The notes: generated by a model from the letters alone, not told the origin. DNA of 19,157 bases from CAYGKP01 sp964350605 (GCA_964350605.1 CAYGKP010000022.1:1-19157), one strand, 5' to 3'; positions 6,875-13,583 are shown, numbered from the stretch's first letter. Made by a program: numbers and translations.

Positions 6875-7407
6875 CCCTAGAAGACCGCCTGCGAGAGACC
6901 ATCCGTGAAGTGCCCAACTTTCCCATCGAGGGTGTGGGCTTCAAGGACATCATGCCCATCCTGCTCGACGCGCACTTGAGTGCGGCGGTCCTGGACGAAC
7001 TGGTGGCACGCGCTAAACCCCTTCGGCCCGAGGCGGTGGCGGGGGTCGAGGCGCGGGGGTTCTTGTTTGGGTTTCCCTTGGCGATGGCGCTGGGGGTGCC
7101 GTTCATTCCCGTTCGCAAGGCGGGCAAGTTGCCGCCCGAGACGATTTCGCAGCGTTACACCCTGGAATACGGCACCTCGGAAGTGGAGATGCCCTCGAAC
7201 GCCATTGCGTCCGGCACCCGCGTCCTGATCCATGATGACCTATTGGCCACCGGCGGTTCAGCTTCGGCGACTGCAGAGCTGATTGCGCAACGCGGCCAAG
7301 TGGTCGGCTTTTCTTTCCTGATCGAGCTGGCCTTTCTGCCGGGGTATGAAAAGGTCTCGGCCTACTCGAAGGAGATCAGTTCGCTGGTGGTATATGAGGG
7401 GGAGTAG
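6871..7407 (+). CDS. apt: Adenine phosphoribosyltransferase
   Basis: Apt salvages adenine: adenine + PRPP gives AMP + diphosphate, in the cytoplasm. The 178-residue length is standard. The N-terminus has the family hood sequence (REVPNFPIEGVGFKDIMPIL, residues 12-31). The flexible-loop motif RKAGKLP (82-88) and the PRPP-binding signature VLIHDDLLATGGSA (118-131, with the paired acidic residues Asp122-Asp123 and the TGG loop) are intact. GVEARGFLFG (58-67) is the conserved adenine-side segment. Nothing is missing, so it should be active. The start at 6871 fits the family; the earlier ATG at 6857 is in another frame and stops after five codons. Neighbours are unrelated. Confidence 0.97.
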   Translation: MTLEDRLRETIREVPNFPIEGVGFKDIMPILLDAHLSAAVLDELVARAKPLRPEAVAGVEARGFLFGFPLAMALGVPFIPVRKAGKLPPETISQRYTLEYGTSEVEMPSNAIASGTRVLIHDDLLATGGSASATAELIAQRGQVVGFSFLIELAFLPGYEKVSAYSKEISSLVVYEGE

Positions 7408-7456
7408 GTCCGGATTATGCTTATAATTTTTGCAACTCAAGTAATAGGTTCTCGAA

Positions 7457-7807
7457 ATGGAAAAACAGAAGAAACACTTAATGGATGTGCTTGGTCTCAC
7501 AGAGGAACAAGCACATCAGACAGTCGAATACTTATCAGCTAATTCCAAGTATTCCTCGCTTGAGAAGCTTGCTGACGCCGCGAAAGAATCGTTGCCGAAG
7601 CTTATTGAGGTAGCTCCTAAACTGGTAGGAGCTTTTAGGGGGCCAAGTTTGAAAGCTTTGGTATTTGACCTAATTGTAATTGGTGCGGTGTTGACTTCAG
7701 TCTTATTGCTTGCGCTCAACAATAAGATTGATGCCTGTTCCACCTCAACACTTTTGGGTGGCGTAATTGGATATGTTCTCGGTACGGGTAAAAACTATAT
7801 GGCCTAG
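7457..7807 (+). CDS. Low-GC small membrane protein (116 aa)
   Basis: MEKQKKHLMDVLGLTEEQAHQ begins an acidic/basic helical soluble part (residues 1-62, with LEKLADAAKESLPKLIEVAPKLVGAF). It is followed by two hydrophobic helices (ALVFDLIVIGAVLTSVLLLAL at about 67-87, and STLLGGVIGYVLGTGKNYMA near the C-terminus) separated by a short NNKIDAC turn. The codons are visibly AT-richer than those of apt and the channel gene. It ends tail-to-tail with the ion channel gene, with only 2 bp between the stops. A TAATTTTTG sequence at about 7422-7430 could serve as a -7 box with one extra base. No family is recognised; the two short C-terminal helices are compatible with many small membrane-protein types. 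Confidence 0.65.
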   Translation: MEKQKKHLMDVLGLTEEQAHQTVEYLSANSKYSSLEKLADAAKESLPKLIEVAPKLVGAFRGPSLKALVFDLIVIGAVLTSVLLLALNNKIDACSTSTLLGGVIGYVLGTGKNYMA

Positions 7808-7809
7808 CT

Positions 7810-9915
7810 CTACATCCAAAGAATGTAGAACACCAAGAGCGGGTAGAGAATCGTGACCGACATCTTGAGGCCCTTGATGCTCGTGCGGCGCACCTGGGCG
7901 CGATCGAACAGCGAGTTCAGCACGATCGTCACCATAAAGCACACGAACACCACCACGAACGACAGCCAGAACAAGAGGTCGGCCTTCGTGAGGTAGCTGG
8001 TCGAAGGCGTGGTCTCGGTCAGCGAGATCGAGAAGGCGATGATACCCAGGAAGGTACCGACGGCCACCTCGCCGATGTTCCCGAAGGTCAGGTCCTTGAT
8101 GTAGAGCAGCGCGATGGAGATCAGCGAGATCAGCGTCAACGGCAAAACGATCTTCAGAATCCCTGACAGCGGCTTTCGCCCGACCTGGAGCGAGAAGTGG
8201 AAGTTCTTGTACTCGCGGGCCTTCTCGCCGGCCAGCTTTGGGTCACCCCGCATCGTGTTCGAGATGTTGTTGTTGACCGTCACATAATACTTCTCCTTCG
8301 CCCAGCCCGGCACCTTGAAGCTCTCGAACACCGACTTGTCGGCGCGGTACGAGCTTTCGTCAAAGGAGATCAAAAGGTCCGAAGTCGGGCGCAGTGACTC
8401 GACAATGATCTCGATCTCCTGGTGGTCGAACGGGAAGTCGTGCAACTGGTAGTTCACAAAGAACTTGCCCGACACCCGGTAGAGGCGGTAGAGGATCGTG
8501 CCGTGCAGTTCCTCAATGATCAGCTCCCGGGAGCTTTCCGATTGCTTCATGTTCTGGAACGAAAGCAACTCGACCGCATCCTTGTTGGCCGTATCGACCT
8601 TTACCCAATAGTAGAAGTCAGAGGAGAACGAGTTCGAGGTCACGTCCAGGTCGTAGATGTCCTGGATCTCCATGCCGAAGAACAGATTGGGCACCACTGT
8701 GCCTTCGCCCGAAAGCTGCTGCGGTGCCGAGTGTAAGCGGCCATCTTCCAACATGGTGAAAACCTGGTCGCGCTGCATGGCCCCGAACTTGTCGTGGCTG
8801 AAAATGTCGGTCTGCGTGACCAGCGTTTGCTCGCGCTGGGCAGCGAAAAAGTGCTGGAAATGGTGGCGGGTGGGCAGCTCGCCTTCGGGTACCGCCTCGT
8901 GCAGGAAGAGCATCGCGTTGTGGGCCCGGCGGGTAAAGAGGTTGGCGTACTTGTGGTCGAAAATCGTGTCGTGGCGCGCGACCAGCGTTTCGAGTTCATC
9001 GTGCAGCACCTTCGAGACCGCATCCATCGGGCGCGAGAGCAGGTAGAGGCGATTGCCCGTGCGGGTTCCGAAGTCTTCACTGCTGTATTCGTTCACCACA
9101 TAGGCTGAGCCCAGAATCTGCAAGTTCCGACCGCCTTTTTCCAGCTTGCGCAAGACGCGGTCGCCCAGTTGGTTGTGCAAGTTGAAGACCACGATGCGCC
9201 CCGGATGTGCCCGGTAGTAGGCTTCGATCTTTGCGAGGGCTTTGCGGATTTCCCCCTCGGTCATCTGCGAGTTCATCTCGAAGGTGTGCTCGATCCGCAT
9301 CCCCTGTTCCTCAGTCGCGTGTAAGAACACCTCGTGAAGTGGATAGTCCACCTCGGAAATCAGGTCGAAGGTCGTATCGGCAAGGGCCAGCTTGATGTAG
9401 CGCAGCAGGTAGCCAGGGATCCCATCATCCGCGCCGTGGAAAAGGACCGTAGGGCCGAAGTCTAGGCGGTTGTGGTCGCCGTTTAGGGTCAAAACGGGCA
9501 GGCGGTGCTTCTTGATCGTGGCGGCGCATTCGCGCAAATCGACCCCCCAGCCGTTGTCGACAAACAGCACAATGTTTGAATCGGCGGCCAGGGCTTGGTA
9601 GAGCGAGTCGGCAACTTTTGGGTTCGAGCGCGTGTCGTAACAGGCCAGGCGCAGCTCGTGGTGGGGGTTTTTCTGGTTGTGTTCTTCGATGAGCAGTTCG
9701 AGCGAGTAGCGCGACATCAAACTGCTTTGCGACTGGAGGCCCAGGTTTTGGTCGTCGCTGAACCGGGATAAAAGCGCAATCGTGCGGACGGGCAGCGGCT
9801 TGGCTTGGTAGAAAAACGTCATGTAAGCCCCGCCGCCGAGCATCAGGACGGCACAGAGGGCATAGATCAGGCTACGTATCGTACGGGGAGAGGGAAGTTT
9901 GCCCACAAACGGCAA
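7810..9915 (-). CDS. Pentameric ligand-gated ion channel subunit with N-terminal periplasmic-binding-protein domain
   Basis: The product has 701 residues. A signal-anchor helix lies at about 14-36. Residues about 43-400 look like a type-1 periplasmic binding protein (ANF-receptor/Leu-binding fold): VRTIALLSRF, then NIVLFVDNGWG and HRLPVLTLNGD, then RIVVFNLHNQ, the helix RAHNAMLFLHEAV, and a closing DKFGAMQRDQVFTMLEDG. Residues about 408-575 match the Cys-loop/pro-loop receptor beta-sandwich: IQDIYDLDVTSNSFSSDFYYWVKV and the hallmark NYQLHDFPFDHQEIEI; no loop cysteines, as usual in prokaryotic members. Helices follow: M1 584-606 with its LP proline, M2 about 613-634 ending IAFSISLTETTPSTSYLT (compare GLIC, IAFNILVETNLPKTPYMT), M3 647-669, M4 684-700, with a short M3-M4 loop. 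The function is therefore probably a ligand-gated cation or anion channel with a dual sensor. The start is non-ATG: TTG 9915 or GTG 9906, with an in-frame stop just upstream. Confidence 0.92.
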   Translation of the reverse strand: MPFVGKLPSPRTIRSLIYALCAVLMLGGGAYMTFFYQAKPLPVRTIALLSRFSDDQNLGLQSQSSLMSRYSLELLIEEHNQKNPHHELRLACYDTRSNPKVADSLYQALAADSNIVLFVDNGWGVDLRECAATIKKHRLPVLTLNGDHNRLDFGPTVLFHGADDGIPGYLLRYIKLALADTTFDLISEVDYPLHEVFLHATEEQGMRIEHTFEMNSQMTEGEIRKALAKIEAYYRAHPGRIVVFNLHNQLGDRVLRKLEKGGRNLQILGSAYVVNEYSSEDFGTRTGNRLYLLSRPMDAVSKVLHDELETLVARHDTIFDHKYANLFTRRAHNAMLFLHEAVPEGELPTRHHFQHFFAAQREQTLVTQTDIFSHDKFGAMQRDQVFTMLEDGRLHSAPQQLSGEGTVVPNLFFGMEIQDIYDLDVTSNSFSSDFYYWVKVDTANKDAVELLSFQNMKQSESSRELIIEELHGTILYRLYRVSGKFFVNYQLHDFPFDHQEIEIIVESLRPTSDLLISFDESSYRADKSVFESFKVPGWAKEKYYVTVNNNISNTMRGDPKLAGEKAREYKNFHFSLQVGRKPLSGILKIVLPLTLISLISIALLYIKDLTFGNIGEVAVGTFLGIIAFSISLTETTPSTSYLTKADLLFWLSFVVVFVCFMVTIVLNSLFDRAQVRRTSIKGLKMSVTILYPLLVFYILWM

Positions 9916-9960
9916 ACTACGGCTTGGCGCGCAATTTCTCTAGTGCGGCCCAGGTAATAG

Positions 9961-9980
9961 GGGCAGGCGTCTGCCTGCCC
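9961..9980 (-). repeat. Perfect GC-rich hairpin in the channel gene leader
   Basis: GGGCAGGC (9961-9968) and GCCTGCCC (9973-9980) are perfect complements around a 4-nt loop, 45 bp before the channel start. There is no U-tract on either strand. It may be an RNA stem that affects the leader, or a copy of a dispersed palindromic repeat. Confidence 0.55.
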
Positions 9981-9993
9981 AGGGTCGGTAATC

Positions 9994-10080
9994 TTAATTT
10001 AAGGCCATGTACGCAATGGCGACGACGGCTACGCCGGCCAGCAGTACAAGCATTCCAAGGAGTCGAGTTGGGTAATCCAC
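9994..10080 (-). CDS. Possible 28-residue membrane peptide upstream of the channel gene
   Basis: From GTG 10080 the frame reads VDYPTRLLGMLVLLAGVAVV then AIAYMALN and stops. It is one continuous hydrophobic helix of about 20 residues (LLGMLVLLAGVAVVAIAYMA) after a basic N-terminus. It lies between the TACCTTTG box at 10140-10147 and the channel gene, on the same strand, so it would be the first frame on the channel transcript. An in-frame stop lies seven codons upstream, so this is the only start. It is too short to be sure of, and chance is possible. If real it would be a small inner-membrane peptide. Confidence 0.35.
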   Translation of the reverse strand: MDYPTRLLGMLVLLAGVAVVAIAYMALN

Positions 10081-10139
10081 AGTGTAGTATGTTACAGATC
10101 AGTGTTTTGGGTGTCCGTTTATGGATGCGGACAGCGCGC

Positions 10140-10147
10140 CAAAGGTA
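10140..10147 (-). promoter_or_regulatory. Bacteroidota -7 box (TACCTTTG) for the channel gene
   Basis: The minus strand reads TACCTTTG, an exact match to the TAnnTTTG consensus. It lies about 225 bp before the channel start and about 60 bp before the 28-codon frame. The -33 region (GTTTTTC) overlaps the U-tract of the terminator of the preceding gene. Confidence 0.55.
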
Positions 10148-10162
10148 AACACTGAATCCAAG

Positions 10163-10183
10163 AAAAACTTGCAGTAGTGCAAG
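10163..10183 (-). terminator. Rho-independent terminator after the gene at 10197
   Basis: On the minus strand, CTTGCA-CTAC-TGCAAG is followed directly by TTTTTC. It starts 14 bp past the stop at 10197. Confidence 0.75.
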
Positions 10184-10196
10184 AATCCCTTACTGG

Positions 10197-10733
10197 TTAC
10201 CAGAACCGCACACTTTCAGCCATCTCGCGCAACATCTTGCTTTCCTCGATGCCCAAGCCGCTGGACGGACCACTGAGCGAAAGCACAAACACGCGCCCTT
10301 TTCGGCGGATCAGGAAGGCTTCCAAGGCCGACGGCTGGCCCCCGATCACCGATTGGTACTTCAGGTACCAGCCCTTGGTATTGGCCAGCTTGACCTTTTG
10401 GTAGTGGACGACCTCGCCCCGCTCACGTAGGTAGTCGGGCAGTTTGCCGCGAACCATCCGTTGGTTCTCGCCCGTAGTCGATGCGAGCAGTTCAAGCATC
10501 ATCGGTTGGCGGCCCTGGCCTTCGAAGCGGTGTTGGAAGAGAATCTCGCCATCCCGGTCGCCGCCACGGGTCAGTAGCTCGCTGGGGACGTTAAGAGTGA
10601 GGTTGTAGGCCCCGAAGTACGCTTCACGGTAGCCGCTTTGGGCGTAGCTAACCAGCGAGAGCAGGCAGAGGGCTAGTGCCGCCCCAATCCGGCGGACATC
10701 CAGGATTCGACTTCCTGAAGAATGGCTTTCCAA
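10197..10733 (-). CDS. Exported protein, PsbP/DUF1795-like architecture
   Basis: The mature part follows a signal peptide core (GAALALCLLSLVSYAQSG). It starts with strands (FGAYNLTLNVPSELLTRG), has a central alpha/beta region (GWYLKYQSVIGGQPSALEAFLIRRKGRVFVLSLSG), and ends in the helix KMLREMAESVRFW. This order, ending in a helix with S-V/I-R-F/W, is typical of small exported PsbP/DUF1795-like proteins. The start is uncertain. ATG 10781 would give a 32-residue n-region and a 109-bp overlap with the preceding gene. TTG 10733 is used here; an ATT at 10688 would fit the signal peptide best. The overlap with the gene ending at 10673 suggests translational coupling. A terminator follows. Confidence 0.7.
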   Translation of the reverse strand: MESHSSGSRILDVRRIGAALALCLLSLVSYAQSGYREAYFGAYNLTLNVPSELLTRGGDRDGEILFQHRFEGQGRQPMMLELLASTTGENQRMVRGKLPDYLRERGEVVHYQKVKLANTKGWYLKYQSVIGGQPSALEAFLIRRKGRVFVLSLSGPSSGLGIEESKMLREMAESVRFW

Positions 10734-11161
10734 TCGGCGTAGTTGTTGAGCTTGAGGTAGCGCTTGAGTTCTTCGAGGCATTCGTTGCGGAAGTTTTTGT
10801 CATCCAGTGTGTTGTCGTAATAACGATTCAAAATGTGAACCGCTTCTCCGTTGAGAATAAAAAACTTGTTCGCCCGGGCCCGCGCCCCCTCGTACCCATA
10901 GGAGAACACCCCGTGGCGGCAATCCTGTTTCGCCACGCACTTGATGCGCAACTCGCCCATCACCTGCTCGGTCGTCTTGCCAAAGCGGTCGCGGTAGTCG
11001 GGGTCCGCCTCGATGATTGTGGTCTTCAGCCAGGCGTCCTCGTTCAGGTAACAGCAGGTGTCGTTCCACCAGTGGCTTTCGCCCAGCCAGAGATCGACCT
11101 TTTGGGCTTGGGTAAAGCCGACGCAAACAAATAAAAAGGTGAGGGTGAGCAGGAGACGCAT
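10673..11161 (-). CDS. Exported Cys-containing protein, function unknown (162 aa)
   Basis: The ATG at 11161 gives the signal peptide MRLLLTLTFLFVCVGFTQAQ. The longer frame to 11344 has no signal. The mature part begins KVDLWLGESHWWNDTCCYLNED. It continues with a Cys pair (IKCVAKQDC) and a G/Y-rich turn (RHGVFSYGYEG), and ends in helices (FRNECLEELKRYLKLNNYADWKAILQEVESW). Five cysteines suggest disulfides in the periplasm or outside the cell. No family is recognised. The 3' end overlaps the next gene on the same strand. Confidence 0.65.
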   Translation of the reverse strand: MRLLLTLTFLFVCVGFTQAQKVDLWLGESHWWNDTCCYLNEDAWLKTTIIEADPDYRDRFGKTTEQVMGELRIKCVAKQDCRHGVFSYGYEGARARANKFFILNGEAVHILNRYYDNTLDDKNFRNECLEELKRYLKLNNYADWKAILQEVESWMSAGLGRH

Positions 11162-11252
11162 CGAATAACAAAGTACAAAAAGACCAGGGCCATCCAAGGC
11201 TTCCCATTTGGCCAAATCTTGAGTAGGTTCAGGAAGGCATACCACTCCCGCT

Positions 11253-11420
11253 ATGAAACACCTGCTTCTTCTCCCGTTCCTGCTTTTCTCAGTGCTGGCC
11301 TCAGCCCAAGACATCCAACCGAAGTTCACCGTCAAGTTCGACACGCTCTACGCGAACGTGAAGAACTACCAGCGGATCGGGGAGACCTGCGAAGAAGTCA
11401 TCTGGCTCGTTAAAGTATGA
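11253..11420 (+). pseudogene. 5' fragment of a duplicated secreted-protein gene
   Basis: The frame reads a signal peptide (MKHLLLLPFLLFSVLASAQ), then 34 residues identical to the mature start of the intact gene at 11961 (from AQDIQPKFTVKFDTLYANV to EEVIWL), then VKV and a stop. DNA 11302-11409 matches 12010-12117 at 105 of 108 positions. All three differences are third-codon changes (CAA/CAG, TAC/TAT, GAA/GAG). The rest of the gene has been replaced by AT-rich DNA from 11410. The terminal TGA overlaps the ATG of the next frame (ATGA). The stub could still make a 55-residue secreted peptide. Confidence 0.8.
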
Positions 11421-11779
11421 TACTGTCATATCTCTATTTAGTATTTCTTCGATCCTCTGGGAACCATGAAAGGGCTACATTTAGTACTTCGCTTTTTTTA
11501 ACAATGCTCTTAATTGCCAATCAAGTTTTTTTAGCATCATTCCTTTTTGAGTTCTTTGATATAGATGTTGTGTTACTCCTAGACTCGCTTGTAGGTGAGA
11601 GTCTCACAGGCTATCTCCTTTTCTTTGTTCAAATTTTGTATTATTTTCTACTTCACTACGTTATACACCTTAAGCGGGAAGATTGGACTCGCTCCGAGTC
11701 CCACCCATTTTTATTTATCTTCTATTTGTTTTTTAGCGTCTTGTCCTTACCTGTTTTGTATTTTATAAGCCATAAATAA
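11417..11779 (+). CDS. AT-rich four-helix membrane protein, orphan (120 aa)
   Basis: MILSYLYLVFLRSSGNHERA starts a protein with about four hydrophobic segments: MILSYLYLVFL, FLTMLLIANQVFLASFLFEFF (about 27-47), LTGYLLFFVQILYYFLLHYVIHL (about 63-85), and FLFIFYLFFSVLSLPVLYFI (about 97-117). It has very AT-rich codons, unlike both neighbours. Its ATG overlaps the stop of the truncated secreted gene (ATGA at 11417-11420), so it would be translated by coupling from the stub's start. The family is not recognised. Small four-helix membrane proteins in displaced cassettes are often immunity proteins to toxins. That is only a possibility here. Confidence 0.55.
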   Translation: MILSYLYLVFLRSSGNHERATFSTSLFLTMLLIANQVFLASFLFEFFDIDVVLLLDSLVGESLTGYLLFFVQILYYFLLHYVIHLKREDWTRSESHPFLFIFYLFFSVLSLPVLYFISHK

Positions 11780-11960
11780 GTTAAAGTTTAATTGTACTGG
11801 TCGACTGGTAGGGCTTGTCTTTTCCTCACACATTGGGCTAAATGCTAATTGTACCTTATCCAGCCGCCCTTCTGGTAAGGCAACAAGGGCATGGGTGGGT
11901 TGAAACTATCCCAGCATTCATTCCCTTTTTCAATACCTTGACCTTCTCGCCCCGCCACCG
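11780..11960. other. Intergenic spacer between the cassette and the intact paralogue
   Basis: AT-rich at the left, returning to normal composition after about 11850. An imperfect hairpin CCTTATCCAG / CTGGTAAGG (11854-11863 with 11872-11880, one bulged base) marks the transition. No gene is seen. Confidence 0.4.
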
Positions 11961-12398
11961 ATGCGTCTGCTCCTCCTTTTTTCCGTCCTCCTGACCTGCG
12001 GGGTTGCCACAGCCCAAGACATCCAGCCGAAGTTCACCGTCAAGTTCGACACGCTCTACGCGAACGTGAAGAACTATCAGCGGATCGGGGAGACCTGCGA
12101 GGAAGTCATCTGGCTCGACGTGGACGGGCAGAAGCACACCTCGCCGATCCAGACCCCCAAGAAGGTCACCCTGCAAGCCGTCGAGGTGCGCTACCTCGAC
12201 GGGAAGGGCCAGAAGATCAAGGTCATGCCCCACGACTACACGGGCGACTTGCCGATGGCGTTCCGCCTGCCGCTCTACTGCCCCGACCGCGCGGAGGTCC
12301 GCGGCACCCGGCGCATCGACATCGTGTTCACCTACACGATCTATCAGGCCGACGGCACGCCCGAACGCATCTTGATCGACAAGGTGTCGTTCAGGTAG
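11961..12398 (+). CDS. Exported protein, intact copy of the duplicated family (145 aa)
   Basis: Signal peptide MRLLLLFSVLLTCGVATAQ, then a strand-rich mature part: PKFTVKFDTLYANVKNYQRIG, TCEEVIWLDVDGQKHTSPIQ, KVTLQAVEVRYLDGKGQKI, RLPLYCPDRAEVRGTRRIDIVFTYTIYQ, ILIDKVSFR. It looks like a single beta-sandwich domain with two cysteines that could pair. The first 34 mature residues are identical to those of the stub at 11253, but the signal peptides differ. The family is not recognised. The gene is GC-rich and likely native. Confidence 0.75.
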   Translation: MRLLLLFSVLLTCGVATAQDIQPKFTVKFDTLYANVKNYQRIGETCEEVIWLDVDGQKHTSPIQTPKKVTLQAVEVRYLDGKGQKIKVMPHDYTGDLPMAFRLPLYCPDRAEVRGTRRIDIVFTYTIYQADGTPERILIDKVSFR

Positions 12399-12477
12399 GT
12401 GGGTAGCGTAGTGGGCCCGGCTGTGGAATTTCTTAGCTTTCCGCATCCACCGAGCAAATCAAAACCAACTCCTAGCC

Positions 12478-13515
12478 ATGCGCTCACTTACCCTACTTTT
12501 CCTTGCCCTGCCGCTCAGCGTGTTCGCCCAGCGCGGCGAGAACCAACTGGAATTCCAGAACAAAAGCCGTTCGCTCAATTCACCCGCGCCCAGCAGCTAC
12601 TCGAACGTCGAGCGGGACCAGTTCTACGGCAATTCACAACTGGCAACCGGCTACATCACCGAGCAACCCGGTAGCCCGCACCTGCGCCCCACTGATAAGA
12701 ACCACGTCTACCTCAGCTCGACGGGTCTCTACAACGCAACGCCTGAAAGCTACCTAGCGGTCTTCAACTTGACCCAAGTGGGCTCGAACGCCCGCGAGGC
12801 GGACCAACTGATGATGAACAAGTTTCAGGGCTTGATGGATACCTTAAAAAGCCTCGGCATCAAGGAGGCCGACATGCAGACAGACATGATCTACCTGATC
12901 CCACTCTACGAATTCGCCGAGGAGAAGCGCATGTTCTCGACCAGCTTTACTGAGATCCCCTCGGGCTTCGAACTGCAGAAGAACCTGCACATCCGTTTCA
13001 CCGACCCCAAGCTCGTCGACCGGATCATCACCTTCGCGGCCCAGAATGAATTGTATGACTTGGTCTCACTCGAGGTCTCGGTTTCGGACACAAAGGCGAT
13101 CTACGACCAGTTGCGCAAGAAAGCCGTCGCCGACATCCAGGCAAAAACGGGCGACTTCAAAGCCCTGGGCCTCGATCTGACCGCCGAATTCATGATCCTT
13201 GGCGAGCAACGCTCGGCCATCTACCCCGAGACCCGCTACCAAACCTTTAAGGGCTACGCCGCTTCCCAGAAGTCGCCGACCGCCAAAGGTTCCGGCACGG
13301 TAACCACCATCCGTAAACCGGTGGCGGTCGCCTACCAGAAGCTGCCGTATGACAACTTCGATGTGGTGATCAACCCGCACATTGTGGGGCCCGTCATCCA
13401 GTTCACTTACAAGCTGGAAGTGAAGTATACCCTCGATAAGCAGATGCTCGAGCCGATCAATCACTACTATCTGATCACCCCCGAAGGGCGGATGGAGAAG
13501 CTGATCGTGAAGTAA
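12478..13515 (+). CDS. SIMPL (DUF541) domain exported protein
   Basis: 345 residues with signal peptide MRSLTLLFLALPLSVFAQ. After a Ser/Pro/Asn-rich linker, residues about 96-240 show the SIMPL/DUF541 order: AVFNLTQVGSNAREADQLMMNKFQGLMDTLKSLGIKEADMQTDMIYLIP (the helix plus the L-G-I-x-x-x-D-x-x-T motif), FELQKNLHIRFTDPKLVDRIITFAAQ (a strand plus helix), then LVSLEVSVSDTKAIYDQLRKKAVADIQAKTGDFKALGLDL (the A-R-x-x-A-x-x-x-A helix). SIMPL proteins are periplasmic or surface proteins that oligomerise; their biological role is poorly defined. The C-terminal 80 residues form extra strands ending EGRMEKLIVK. TAGCTTTC at 12432-12439 is one base off the -7 consensus. A terminator follows. Confidence 0.88.
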   Translation: MRSLTLLFLALPLSVFAQRGENQLEFQNKSRSLNSPAPSSYSNVERDQFYGNSQLATGYITEQPGSPHLRPTDKNHVYLSSTGLYNATPESYLAVFNLTQVGSNAREADQLMMNKFQGLMDTLKSLGIKEADMQTDMIYLIPLYEFAEEKRMFSTSFTEIPSGFELQKNLHIRFTDPKLVDRIITFAAQNELYDLVSLEVSVSDTKAIYDQLRKKAVADIQAKTGDFKALGLDLTAEFMILGEQRSAIYPETRYQTFKGYAASQKSPTAKGSGTVTTIRKPVAVAYQKLPYDNFDVVINPHIVGPVIQFTYKLEVKYTLDKQMLEPINHYYLITPEGRMEKLIVK

Positions 13516-13548
13516 TACTCCCCTCTTCGCTACTCTTGCTTCCAAACA

Positions 13549-13583
13549 AAACGCCCGGTCCCTGTGAGGGGCCGGGCGTTTGT
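13549..13583 (+). terminator. Rho-independent terminator after the SIMPL gene
   Basis: AAACGCCCGG (13549-13558) pairs with CCGGGCGTTT (13572-13581) around a smaller GGTCCC/GGGGCC-type stem. It lies 33 bp after the stop. The flanking A and T runs make it possible in both directions, serving also the minus-strand lipoprotein ending at 13641. Confidence 0.88.

Noticed and set aside
9924..10148. Plus-strand open frame upstream of the channel
   Set aside because: It covers the hairpin and promoter; there is no plausible domain, and the minus-strand 28-codon frame is the better candidate.
11856..12446. Minus-strand open frame of 196 codons
   Set aside because: It is antisense to the intact secreted gene, which has a signal peptide and a paralogue.
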